In this document: one piece after another, positions 49,607 to 61,545 of the stretch
Position numbering within the stretch: position 1 is the first letter of the stretch
Layout: every line of letters starts with the position of its first letter
NCBI GenBank assembly: GCA_027574665.1
Contig: CM050650.1
Span: forward strand, 103,761,086 to 103,825,085
Source: Rhynochetos jubatus
Lineage: Eukaryota > Chordata > Aves > Eurypygiformes > Rhynochetidae
Direction: 5' to 3'
DNA: 64,000 nucleotides
Notes under the pieces: model-generated
Told to the model about the DNA's origin: nothing
Database searches by the model: none
The model's input: the letters and a program-made list of their open reading frames with translations, nothing else
Made by a program: the position numbers and the translations under genes

Positions 49607-50810
49607 AGCATCAATTATATGGAGACAACAGGACACTAGTAAAATTCTAGGAATAACTCAGGTCTTAAAGTAATATCTCTCTACATAGAGGCAACAAATA
49701 TTTGAGGAAATCTTATAATTCTATAGAAAGCACTTTGTGACGTGCAGCAGTGAAAAAGGTCTTTGTCTGCTGGCTTCATTTGCTCATGCCAACAAGAACA
49801 AAACACCAAAACTGACAAATACCAATTTTCAGTGAACTTTATTTACACATATATATCTTAGGATAGCTAGGACAAAACTGAAAGGATCTCATCCACATTT
49901 CCCAGAGGAAAAAGAAGGGAAGAGGTAGGAGTTGAGTCTGTTCTGAATGTAGATCTCTACTGTCCGTAGCTGTTGCCATCTACCAGCTCATGTCACTAGT
50001 TGCATGAAATTTGGTAAGTTAACTTATGCTTTGCTTTAGTCCAAATTAGTTCTGCAGGGGACAAAAGACACAAGACCTGTTGGGAAAAAAAAATAATTAG
50101 AAACTTTCAGATATTGAAGATCAGACTGATTTTCTTCAGAAAGAATACTCACTAGGCTGAAGAAAGCCTTCACTCGTTTTCAAAAATAATGAAGGTATTG
50201 GATGAGGTGCACTTTGCATTCTTTACTATAATAATAGTGGGAACAGTTTTTTTACTGTATGTTCTAAAGTGAAGAAGAAAACAGTGATGTTCTACCAACA
50301 TGCAAAACAAGTGTATCTGGAGTAGCGCCGTATTATGTACAGTATTATATATTATAATTCATAAATAACAATATGTACCGCAGAATTACGCAGTATGCTG
50401 TCCCTCCACCAGCACTGATAAACATCAAGTGTTTTCACAAATGGAACAATAGCTTCCATTATGCTGCCTCAGAATACGTATGCTTCATAATTAACATTAT
50501 TAGAAGAGGAAAACTCTGTTGTGTGAAAGCAGTGCAGCTAAGTGACATTCATAATACCTACCATGCAGTCCATTAACCTCAGCAGTTTTAAGCAGCATCA
50601 TAGTCATCCATGGCATTTCAGATTTCTCACAGCTTCAAATATGTGGGCAGCTTCACAAGCTTTTTGCAAAGTTTCTCATGACTAGGACATCTGTAAAATT
50701 CCCTCCAGACCTTTCTTCAATTCATCTCTTGTTACGCACTCAGTAATTCACATCTCTGAATAAGGATAAAGGTACATCTTTAAAACTATGCTCCACTGAA
50801 CACATCTTTT

Positions 50811-50824
50811 AAAAAAAAAAAAAA
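50811..50824 (+). repeat. A14 homopolymer tract
   Basis: Fourteen consecutive A residues following 'cacatctttt'. No retroposed body is recognised. Confidence 0.9.
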
Positions 50825-51754
50825 TTGGTAATTTTAAGTGCTCTAAGATATCAAAAACATATGGTTTCTTCATCTTACCTTTTTTTCCCATTTCAATGTG
50901 AGTTTTTCATGAGCAGCATTCCCAGCTGAGTCTCACAAGTGAGGAGTCGAAACAATCGGATATCAATCTTCTAGCTTTAACCAACTAATCCACCATTTGA
51001 CACAGGTGTCTTCAAAGGTTTTAGCAACTTCACTATTTAGGTGAAAAAAATGTATATATTTTATAGTCATACGAAACAGTGCAACACTGCCGGATGTGTT
51101 GCTTGGAGACAACAGCTCAAAGCAGAATCCTAAAATATTCAAAAACCTACAGTACTGTGTGAGTATCAGTGGCAAGTATTTTAATGTTCTGGTTTCAGAT
51201 TTTGTAAAAGTGATTTTCAATCCATGAGACAGCAGAGGGAATCCACTTCTCTTTAGGTAAATAGCCATTCTAAGTTCTCTCGTTTGGTTTTTAATTTCCA
51301 CTTAGTTGCTCTTGAGCTTGGCCTCTCTCCTGACGTTCATTTTGCTGAAAATTTCTCTTATTCAGTAACTACCAAAGAAAGAGTATTAAATACTGCTTCA
51401 CTGTCAAATTTTCCTTCAGGATTTGTACTCAGGAAATACAAACTGTAGAACTGGGATGCTAAATTTTGGCATAGTTGTTTTTGTTAATCTCTTAAATCCA
51501 CTGAGGGAAGAAATCAGTGCATTTTCATTAATTCTGATTTCTTGAAATCTGTATTCTTTTCCTGCAAGGAACTGATTCAGATTTCACCATCAAAATTGAA
51601 ACAGAACTTCTATAACAACACCACCTTTAAATGAATGTATTCACAGTCCTGTCTCCCTGACATAAATACTTGTGGTTTTCTGATACAGATATGTGAGAGG
51701 TGCCTGTGTGAAGAAACATAGGAAGATGATGTCAAGGAATTCAGAGGTCAGCAT

Positions 51755-52304
51755 CGTGAGCATCATTCTGCTCTCGTGAGACCCCACCTGGAGTACTGCG
51801 TCCAGCTCTGGGGCCCTCAGCCTAAGAAGGATATCGACCCGTTGGAACGAGTCCAGAGGAGGCCACGAAGGTGATCAAAGGGCTGGAGCACCTCTGCTAT
51901 GGGGACAGGCTGAGAGAGTTGGGCTTGTTCAGCCTGGAGAAGAGAAGGCTCTGGGGAGACCTTGTTGCAGCCTTCCAGTACCTGAAGGGGGCCTACAAGG
52001 AAGCTGGGGGGGGGGCTTTTTCCAAGGGCCTGTAGTGACAGGACAAGGGGTAATGGGTTTAAATTGAAAGCAGGGAGGTTTAGATTAGATATTGGGAAGA
52101 AATTCTTCCTGGAGAGGTTGGTGAGGCACTGGCACAGGTTGCCCAGAGAAGCTGTGGGTGCCCCACCCCTGGAGGTGTTCAAGGCCAGGCTGGATGAGGC
52201 TTTGAGCAACCTGGTCTAGTGGAGGGTGTCCCTGCCCATGGCAGGGGGCTTGGAACTAGATGGCCTCTAAGGTCCCTTCCAACCCAAACCATTCTGTGAT
52301 TCTA
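51755..52304 (+). mobile_element. CR1 LINE, well-preserved 3' part
   Basis: About 0.55 kb of CR1 reading 'ctcgtgagaccccacctgg', 'agtactgcgtccagctctgg', 'ggccacgaaggtgatcaaag', 'ggctggagcacctctgctat', 'agccttccagtacctgaagg', 'ttgggaagaaattcttcc', 'ggttgcccagagaagctg' and 'tcccttccaacccaaacc', ending 'attctgtgattct'. The tail is intact. It is the best preserved of the three copies of its subfamily here (others at 11.55 and 22.11 kb). A G10 run (52006-52015) sits where relatives have short G runs. A 130-codon minus-strand frame inside it is antisense to the LINE and not a gene. Confidence 0.96.
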
Positions 52305-53073
52305 ATCACAGAAGAGGATGCCATCTCTCCCTCTTTGGCTGGCAGTGCTAAATGGTATTGCACTATATTACGCAATCTAATACAATGTGGTAAAGATATG
52401 TAGATCCTCAGAGCATGCTAGTGCTTAAGAAAGAAATATAAAATACACTGGATCTTATACCCCATGGCATACAGCCGATTTCCATTAGGGCTAGAGAGGA
52501 GAAGAGGCTATGTGTGCACTCTCTCAGAAAATAAATTCTACCTACCCAACTTGTTATTCACCTTGTGTGACGCAGACTCTAGATACAGAGCCTCCAAATG
52601 GGACATGAGTGGACAGCTTTAACTGCTCTGGATTATCCACAACGAGCCTCATGTCTGAGCTGGTTTAGGGGTTTGAGTCTAAGGGTCAGGCTGAAATTTC
52701 CAGAATTTTTAAGGACTACATGTGTTTGTAGTCTTATGAACAGGGAGAAAAAAAACCAACCCAAATTTGTGATTTGAATACAAAAAGGAAAGACAGTTGC
52801 TTTAGATCCTGGTTGTACTATGCAACTAAATTTGCTAAACTGAAAGCTGAATTTGCAATGGCTCATTTGTATCAGGGTGGCTATAAGTGACCAACTCATA
52901 GTGAACGCAGGCTGCAATCACACCGAACAGCTTAGTGTGCTTCCTTTTGGCCTGCCAGCTTTCCTACTTTACATATTGGGCCTAGTTTAAGCACACCTTT
53001 TGACACAGCGGTGCCTTAAGACTCCAGGGGTTCCTGGAAAAGGGCCCTCTGGAAGCTGCTGGAGTACTGTGTC

Positions 53074-53194
53074 CCCGGCCGTGCGGCAGAGCCCGTCGAG
53101 CCCTGCAGAAGGACGCGAGACAGCTGCGGCACCACCCGCCGCTCTCTGCGGCTCCCACGGACGCCTTGGCTCCCACGGACGCCTTAGCTCCGCT
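53074..53194. other. CpG-dense islet
   Basis: I count by eye about 16 CpG in about 120 bp, in AT-rich surroundings. Minus-strand frames (52982-53308 and 52987-53199) run through it and repeat a six-residue unit because of the 18-bp duplication. Nothing in the peptide is recognisable. It may be an orphan CpG islet or a short unmethylated promoter. Confidence 0.5.
53150..53185. repeat. Perfect two-copy 18-bp tandem duplication
   Basis: GGCTCCCACGGACGCCTT occurs twice in a row without mismatch (53150-53167 and 53168-53185), followed by a partial third unit 'agctcc'. The unit length is a multiple of three, so frames pass through it. Perfect identity at CpG-containing sites suggests a recent event. 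Confidence 0.93.
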
Positions 53195-56069
53195 CCCACA
53201 GCCCACAGGGATGCTCTGAGTCACAACTCGTAACGTAAAACCTCCGTCTGCAAGAGGGTTCCTTCCTTGCAAGCAATGGGAGACAGTACTCTGACTAGGG
53301 AAAAACAAAATCCCAGAATGTGGCTTTCATCTGAGGAACGACGCTGTAGCCAGCGTCCCTCACCCTCACTCAGCTCCATCCTTGATTTAAAGTTGTCCAA
53401 ATGCTGTGGGGGGAGAAGATATCGTATTTGCTTGACATACGAGAGATCAAATTAAAGATAAACAATATATAGAGAAATATATTTTTGTACTTTTTAACAG
53501 ACCAGTGCTGTCTACAAGTCATTTTTTGTTCCCCAAAGAAAACTGCAAAGTAACGAAACACTAAGAATATGTTTGATAAAACAGAGTATTCAAATTTGTA
53601 AGATACACTTTCTAAAGTTTATTTTTTGTAATGTTACAATGATCACCACCTGATTAAATTGCTTACTGCTTTGAATTTAATGAGAGACTGAAAATTCTCA
53701 ATGGTAACCGGGAGAGCCGATTCTTTACAGAGAGAAATTGAGTGGGTAGCTAGTTGAAGCACAGAAGAATGTTTATTAGTGTGGAGGTGGAAGAAGTCCA
53801 TTCTGAGGAAAACAATTATAGACTATCTTATTTGGAAAACATTGGATTTTTATTTGTGCTACTTCACTGGAGTCCTGGATACAGCATCCATTCCATGGGT
53901 GGGGTGAGGGGAAAGAAGAAAAAATAAATTCAACAACCAATAAGCCAGTACTCTCTCTCCTGCCTACAATTGTATTCTGTATGGTAGATCTCATGATTTC
54001 ACATTTTTCAGTATAAAAGATCTGTAAGTACTGTCAGGAAGTCTTTAAGTGATTTGTGCCTTGTCCTGTTTTTCTTAAAAGTAAAAAGTTTGTTACTCCA
54101 CAGCCATTCTCAGGGAATCCAAATATGTGGAAAGATACCAAGACGAAGACAGTAACAACTATCTGACTGAACACTACAGAACACTAACTTTAGGAGATAA
54201 GAAATGATTTCAGCTTAATTAATATTAAGTCCCATAAAGACAATAGATACTATTTATGCTCTTGCAATAAGATTATTGAAATTTTTTTCCATGGATTGAA
54301 ATGGCACTAAAGTAAACTGCTGTTAAGTATGTGGCTCAAATATTCATGAGGAACACAATGACAAAGGGACAGTTCTTATTAAAATGAACGTATTTTTTAA
54401 ATCATAATCAAATTGGTTTTTCCCTGAAAGATAAAATCCATTTTAAATAGGTATTATTTGAAGGAAATCCCATGAACTGCTTCATATAAAAGATCAAGCA
54501 AGGCAGTTGCAATAGACACGGGTTCATATCCAACATAATTCCTAATATCCTTATGTGTTTAAGCCTGCAACTCCATCTTGATATCCATACATTACACGGA
54601 CTGCAAAATGCATATCAAAAGTCCAGACTGACTTATTTTATGTTAAAATGTGCCATAAAACCAAAATTTTAGTTTATTAAAAAACAAACAAACAAAAAAA
54701 CCAGCAAGCACTTCAGATCCTATTAAAAATATAATTGGAAAATGGTAATTCCGTGGTTCTGGATTAAAGAAAATAAGATAGCATAAGGAAAACCTTTCAA
54801 ATCTGTTTTAGTTCTATGAAATGACTAATCCAGCTACCAGGAGCAACGACGAGTCTGGGATCCTCAGGTCACAGCCGGGAGGACCGTACAAGTTTCCCAG
54901 CAGAAAAGGGCTCTTTCAGAAGTAGTATTTGATCTTCCTTGTCCATTCTGTGCCAGGAGCACATCAAAATACATATGAATTGGGGTTAAAATCTGTCCTC
55001 AAGCATATGGCTGCGGTTTATTGCTCAGTTGAAAGACTGACTTGTTTTCTAGTTCCCAATTTTATTTTCTTTCAGAGCAGGTATGTTATTTAGAGTCATA
55101 TCTGGCTGGGTGAAAAGGACAGACATCAACTGCTTATTCGTCAGTCTGGTATAAAATCTTTAACAAGGCACTGGTAGAGTGGCAAAATGCGCAAAACAAA
55201 CAGCAAACTCAAGCTATAAGCAGCAGAGAGATTGAAGCATGAGCAACCACCAGCACGAGCAACCTGGCCTCTCTTCCAAGCAGTCAGGAGAAATGGACTT
55301 CAGTAAAACGTTATTTCCTTTTTTAAGTGAAAGCAAATGCAGGTTCAGGCATTTCCCACCAGGTCTATTGGCATTTACAATGGAGGCAGACATCAATCAC
55401 TCTTGGTGTCCTGCTCAAGGAGAACAGGGAGAGGGGAGAGCTCCAACTTCCAGCAGAAGAGAGACTTAACTCTTCACAGCACAGTCATTCTTGTGTGCAC
55501 TGAGAGAGACGGGACTTCATTGACAATTATGGTTTATTAGAGCTACTGCATTGTAAATGATCATAAATAATCAAACAACAAAAAATAAATGCATTCCCAG
55601 GCACAGCAGCACTTGCAGATGATCTACAGAAGATGTTCAGGTTAGAAGGCACATTTTTATTTTGAAAATCTTATCTTTCCCTGAAGAGACTGCAATCCTT
55701 TCGCTTATACCATGAATCAAAATTACCTTCCTCTAGTCTACCTCCACAGCCTTGGAGCAGATACCCTAGTCCCTAGTGAGACATCTTCTCAGCCTTCAGA
55801 CCCAGCAACACGTCAGGCACTTGATTGCAAATGGACAAGGAAATCTTTGCGGACCCCTCTGCTCCCTTGCACCAGTTCTCGCCCTGCCCCAACCCCTCAC
55901 TTCCTGCCATAGGTATGAGGGACACAGCAGAACAAGAAGTCTGGGCAGGTGGGGGGCTCACAGACTTGGCATAAGCTGCACAGGATCCTTATCCCTCAAT
56001 GATTCAAGTCAACCCTTCAGCTCTTCTAACTTCAGGAAGGGTCACATATTCCCTTGTCAATCTCATGTG

Positions 56070-56205
56070 CCCGCGGCTGGAGGTCAGCAAGAGGGATGTC
56101 GCCAGCTCGGGGCTTATTCTGCTGCCCGGAACACGGCGTAACCTCGCTCCAATAAAAAGGGAGCGCGCTACATCGAATATCCCCTCAGCTCACCGTATGC
56201 CCCTA
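56070..56205. other. CpG-enriched islet
   Basis: About 12 CpG in about 135 bp by eye. It includes a 6-bp hairpin, CGCTCC (56145-56150) with GGAGCG (56160-56165), around an 'aataaaaag' loop. The 'ccaataaaaaggg' stretch is loosely TATA-like. No exon is recognised. Confidence 0.4.
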
Positions 56206-58989
56206 CCAGGTGGGGATTTTTTGGATGTGTTTGAATGTAGTTATGTAATTATAATTATAGTAACTCTGTTCTGATGTAAACGAAGTTTGGAGAGGTTCCT
56301 CCTCCTCAAGCATGGGACAGTGAGAAGCACCCGTGGCAGAGCCCGCTTTTCCTCTTTGAGCCTTCCCTCACTTCTCAGTCTTTGAGGAAAAGTAAGAACC
56401 TAACGATGTTTTTCCTCCATTGAACTTTCAAGTCTATGTTTATCAAATGGTTTGTAACTCTGGGAGGAGAAGGGGAAAAAGATAAAAATTAAAAAAAAGA
56501 GAGAGAAGAGACTGTAAAAGCTAGCTGAAACACTTAAGACGCAGTATTTCTAGGAGTTTCCATATTGCCCAGATCCCAGTGGCATTATAAAATCACCATT
56601 CAGTGATCAAGTGTGCAAAGCGCTGCCTTAGACAAATACAACCCTTGGCAAAGTACAGAGAGGAGAGAGGCAGGTAAAAGCAAGACAGTTACAATTACTA
56701 AACTACACAGTGGTTATTCATTTCACCTCTAATGAGAAAGCATATTTTATTCACTCAGTCTGTACTATGCTGGCTCTTTTATACACTGAAGACTACGTTA
56801 CTGAAGTACTAAATGAACATAACATTTACACATTCAACTTTTCGTTCCTATGTTACAAAGCTGAAGAATGCCAAGTAGATAAATCCAAACAAATCTAATT
56901 TCACAATTCATGATAGAGAGATTCAGAAATAATAAAGCATAACAATATAATAGTAGAAAGGAAAAAGAATAAATCCCTGCATCATATTGAGTTTCATTTT
57001 ATTCTCTGAGAGGTGCACATTGCCATTAATTGTGCAGGCTATATACTAAACAAGGACATTTAGTCATGAAAGCACTGTCAGTGAATTGATAACTGTCAAG
57101 AATCTGTTCATTACAACACTTGTTTCTTCTTGATTCACTTTAACTTTAACAAAACTGAATATTAATGCACGCAAAAATAGTAGTCTTTGCATGCAAAACT
57201 TATGTGTTTCACTGAAGACACCCCCACTTCCTCCTACCAAACAGCTGTGTACAATAGTATATTCCAAAAATTTTTATTTCATGCTAAAGCATCAAAGAAT
57301 GGCTGAGGTAAAAGGAAGTCTTTTTGTCAAATGCCTTGTTTAGTGAAGGAACTTGAATGTATTTTTATTTTATTTACCAGTTAAAAAGCTGCTATCATAT
57401 TACATAACTTACCCTAGGCCAGAATTAATCTACAATAAAGCTATGATCTGAATGAATTTTTAAAGAATTATCGGCACTTTCTACACCATCTATTGGTGAA
57501 CTAGAAAGAGGCAACAAAATAAGTTTTACTAGGAAAATAAGCATTATGGATAGACAGGAAAACCTCTAATTAATCAACTATTCGTATGTGCATGGGAAGC
57601 AGAGACACATTGAGAAACGCACTTTTGGTTCAAAATAGGAACACTAAATCTCAAAACAGACATGTGAGCCAAGGACAATAGTTCATAGTATGTATCCTGT
57701 GGCTAATTGGTGCACTGAATAAAGTATATAATATCTTGCTATGTGCAAGGTCACGGTCTTAAAGTTTTCGATAGTTCTGTTGTAGAGAAAACTTATATGA
57801 TGGTGATACCTCATGTGTGGATGTGTTAAGCTTAAGTCCACAAGCTCATACTAATGTCTTGATTCGTTTCAGCCTGTAGGGAGCTTGTGCAAAATGACAT
57901 TAGCCAATTCAGGGTAGTTTGAATGCAAAGGGTCGTTGTAGGATGATTTATTTCAGGACAGGTTTTTCATCCAGTGCAAATTGCAACTGCTTAGTAGTGA
58001 AGTACCGAATTGTTCCAGGCTGGAAGGACATGCAACGACTAGGTGTGCAGAACCAACGCCAGTTTTCTTTTATACTGTAGGAAGTTCATGCACGGTGACC
58101 AGGTGGTTTCTCACAAGTTTCATCTATTTCTGCTAATATCCTTTGTGACCAACAACTGCCTTTAGATTGTGCACTGGCCCTTATCTTGACTAATTTGCCT
58201 ACTTATTAAGCACTGTCATGAGAGTGAACATACTGCTTACCCATTTAGCACTACCAGGCTTCCAGCAGAGAGCTGAAGAAGCCATTTCCTTACTGAAGGA
58301 GAAGGGAGCTGTGACTAACACCCCTGAATGAAACAGCATTGTGCTGGGGTTTTAGATCCAAGACAATCGTTATTGGTCTGTACAAAACTGTAGAAAACAA
58401 AAAAGGATGTTTCAATGACTGGTCAGAAAAAGTATTTGTTCTCAAGGCTTTACTTAGACAAAGAGGTAGCCGAAAGCAGTGCATTGGCCGCTAAAGCTCT
58501 TGCATTGCGTCACTGAGCAATGACAGAATTAAGCAACTTCGGCTTAGACGGACATGACAAACTCATCATACTTCAGCAACAGGATCCCTGATGATCCAAA
58601 TTTCTCCACCAATGCAGGCAGCAGTCAGGATCTCCTAGCAAGCAGTGCCCAAGATGTCACAGAAGTTAGGTCAAGTAGGAGCTTGCACCTGACACTAACG
58701 TACAGCAGCAGCCAGTGGCAGAGATAAAAAAAGGATAGGGTAGAGGGAATCTATCATGTATTTTTAAGGAAAAAAGACAACATGCTCCCCATGGACTGGA
58801 CACAAAGGGGATAGAGCGTGTTCTGTTGTTAGCCACCAAACAGATAAAGGTTGCACTGAATGCAAGGACAAAGAAAGGAGAGCTTTCTGGAGATACTGGT
58901 TGACCTGACAATTGCACAGGCAGGTGGAAAACCTGAGATGAGAACTATTCCCAAAATGAAGCTATGGCTTTCTCCACACAGAGTTTTCA

Positions 58990-59882
58990 CATACTGGTGT
59001 TCCCCAGGGCTCAGTATTAGGACCAGTTCTGTTCAATCTTTATCAATGATCTTGACAAGGGGCTCAAGTGCACCCTCAGTAAGTTTGCAGACAATACTAA
59101 GATGAGTGGGAGTGTTGGTCTCCCCAAGGGTAGGAAGGCTCTTTAGAGGGATCTGGAATGGCTGGAGGTCAGTTGTGTGAGGTTCAACAAGTCCAAGTGA
59201 CAAGTCCTGCACTTGCGTCACAACAACCCCACACAACGCTACATGCTTGGGGACGAGTGGCTGGTAAAGCTGTCCAGTGGAAAAGGACCTGAGGGTGTTG
59301 GTCAACAGCAGCTGAATATGAGCCAGTCTGGGTGTGCCCAGGTGGCCAAGGCCAACAACATCCTGGCCTGCATCAGGAACAGTGTAGCCAGCAGGACTAG
59401 GGCAGTGACTGTCCCCCACATGTCCAGAGAAGGGCAACGGAAGGGTTGCTGGGGAAGGGTCTGGAGCACAAGTCCTGTGAGGAGCAGCTGAGGGAGCTGG
59501 GGTTGTTTAGCCTGGAGAAGAGGAGGCTCAGGGGAGACCTTATCGCTCTCTACAGCTCCCTGAAAGGAGGTTATGGAGAGGTGGGGATTTGGTCTCTCCT
59601 CCCAAGTCACAAGTGATAGGGCAAGAGGAAATGGCCTCAAGTTGCTCCCAGGGAGGTTTAGGTTGGATATTGGGAAAAATTTCGTCACTGGAAGAGATGT
59701 CAAGCATTAGAACAGGCTGCCTAGGGAGTGTCTCAGTCACCATCCTTGGAGGTATTTAAAACACATGTAGACATGGTTCTTGGGGACATGGTTTAGAGGG
59801 GGACATGGCAGTGCTGGGTTAACAGACTTGATGATCTTAAAGGTCTTTTCCAACTGAATTGATTCTATGAGTAATGATTCTC
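58990..59882 (+). mobile_element. Longest CR1 LINE copy, with decayed reverse-transcriptase remnant
   Basis: The copy starts inside the RT domain. 58997-59038 encodes [14 protein letters not shown], the conserved block just before the second catalytic part of LINE RTs. Straight after it a frame disruption brings in a stop. The following F-A-D-D catalytic box (59084-59095) reads F-A-D-N, so a catalytic aspartate is lost. Downstream come 'ggttcaacaagtcc', 'ctgcacttgcgtcacaac', 'catcctggcctgcatcagga', 'ggagaagaggaggctca' and 'ttgatgatcttaaaggtc', with a tail near 'attgattctatgag'. Compared with the copy at 40.0-40.9 kb, roughly 80-90 bp are missing at about 59417, between 'gactgtcccc' and 'ccagagaagggcaa'. 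The copy is dead. Confidence 0.96.
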
Positions 59883-61429
59883 TAAGGCAAGCACTGCTTG
59901 AACTAGTAGTCATGGAAGACAATTTCTTCTCATTTTTGGACTAAGGTTTGCAAACATGATTGTCAAATATCATAAAAGGGCACGTTTTTGCTTTCAGTAA
60001 CAGCAGACAGGATAGATGTTTTAGGTAAAAAATGCATACAATGGGTCTCTGGTGGGGGTGGTGGGAGAAAATGACCTACAGCTGAACATCAGATTCCCAG
60101 ACACTAAAGTTGATTTAACAACCTGATTTTCAAGATGCTGAGTTCAGTCAGTTATATATAATTTTCCTATGCTTGATGTTCACTTTTACTGAGTATAGCT
60201 ATGCTAATTATAACCTCACTGTACTCTCGATCTCCATGGGGCTCCTACTTTGCATAGGGCCACATTTTAATAAAAGAGACTGTTTTCTTCTGTGCCACTG
60301 ATACCCATCCAGACCTCCTGGCAGAGTTTTCCTCCAGTCCAACTGTGTACATATATAACAAATGGGTGCAAAGGGGTAAAGTAGCTGCAGCTCTAATGTG
60401 ATTGAGAAAAAAACTTGAGCCTCCCTTGCTTGCAGGCTGCCTCCTTGTTTTTACTTCAACTTTCAAAGCATTGTGAACGCTGGAATTAATAATGTTTGCT
60501 GCCTCAGCTTTTTAATTTTTTTTTTTTCTAGAATCATGCTGTAAGAACACTGAGACTTCTCCAGAACTCTCCACAGAATTAATATGATGAGTTACTTACA
60601 TTAATTGACAGAACTAAAATAAGAATAGGAAAATGCCTTCTTCCTCAAGATTTCATTGAAAGAAATTTGCATTTGGTATTTTCCTTAGATGGATTGGGCT
60701 TTTGGGCATTGATCCAACAGGACAGATTAAAAGTTAATTATTTCTATTCACCTTGCGCTATTCAAAATACAAAGTGCTGTCATGAAGAATGTCTATGGCA
60801 CCTTAACTGTAGTAACAATAATAAGCCCTCTTCCTCCTATTCACAAGTATCAGAGATACCAGGAAAAAATATTATGTAAAAATGTCATTGAACTTATTTG
60901 TACATTCAACAGAAATCTGAGAAACTTATTTCCTGTTTGTATCTTAATTCAAAATAATAACCTAATTAAATTTCTGTAAATGGTAATTTACTTCTCTGTA
61001 ATCTGCAATCAAGAGAAAACAGTTCATACACTAAAAAAATTAAATGCTGTAGACAAACCCCTTCTATACAAAGGCCTCATGCCCTAACTCTGTAGTTTTT
61101 TATTTCAGGTCAAAAATATTGGTCATAGGTGATTTTGGAGGTGTGCTGTGGTATCCTCCACGTCAAAGAGATCGTCACCAAGCCGCTCAATGATCACACA
61201 GAAACAGTTAAACTAACCCGGATGTCACTGGCCTAGGTGACATGGTTATCATCTCGCAGCAACAAATCTATGAGAGGAAAAATTACTGCCTTCTCAGTTT
61301 CTCCAAATTGTCTGTCTATACCCAATTTTGCCATTTTCCTTAAAATACAGAGGTAGCTACATATAGCCCCACTATAAAATGTGTATTTCTGTTTTAATTA
61401 AGTTCATTTGGCAGAACCTGAGGAGTAAG

Positions 61430-61545
61430 CTAGCAGAATTGGGAATCTCTGGAGGGCAGGCAACAGTGACCACTGAGGCACTGGACAGCCCTGACTTGGC
61501 AGGGCAGTAGCAGGATCTAACCCTGCCCTTTCCCAATTCTGCTAG
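61430..61545. repeat. Large imperfect inverted repeat (24-bp fold-back)
   Basis: CTAGCAGAATTGGGAA (61430-61445) is perfectly complementary to 61530-61545. After a 7-nt bulge, AGGGCAGG (61453-61460) pairs with 61522-61529, which is contiguous with the first right-hand arm. That gives 24 pairs with one one-sided bulge, closed by a 61-nt loop. The loop holds a second stem (GCCCTG 61488-61493 with CAGGGC 61500-61505). The arms show no terminal-repeat context, and I see no matching target-site duplication outside them. It could be a pre-miRNA-like or other structured RNA, a tiny non-autonomous DNA transposon, or a local inverted duplication. Confidence 0.85.

Larger units (their letters stand above)
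46932..51754. other. Unannotated AT-rich DNA, no gene seen
   Basis: Contains a homeodomain-site-rich stretch (about 47195-47275), a weak MIR-like stretch (about 47430-47510), a 13-bp stem hairpin (49575-49606) and an A14 tract (50811-50824). The minus-strand frame at 47308-47706 (132 codons) has no recognisable features. Confidence 0.6.
52305..58989. other. Unannotated DNA with two CpG islets
   Basis: Holds CpG-dense islets at about 53074-53194 and 56070-56205, the first with an 18-bp tandem duplication, and AT-rich unique-looking sequence elsewhere. Frames up to 121 codons around 55776-56141 overlap each other in several frames and show no domain. The stretch at 54190-54370 is AT-rich with several TAAT/ATTA cores. 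Confidence 0.6.

Noticed and set aside
51817-52209. 130-codon minus-strand frame
   Set aside because: Antisense reading of the CR1 3' part. Similar peptides appear antisense to the copy at 11.6-11.8 kb.
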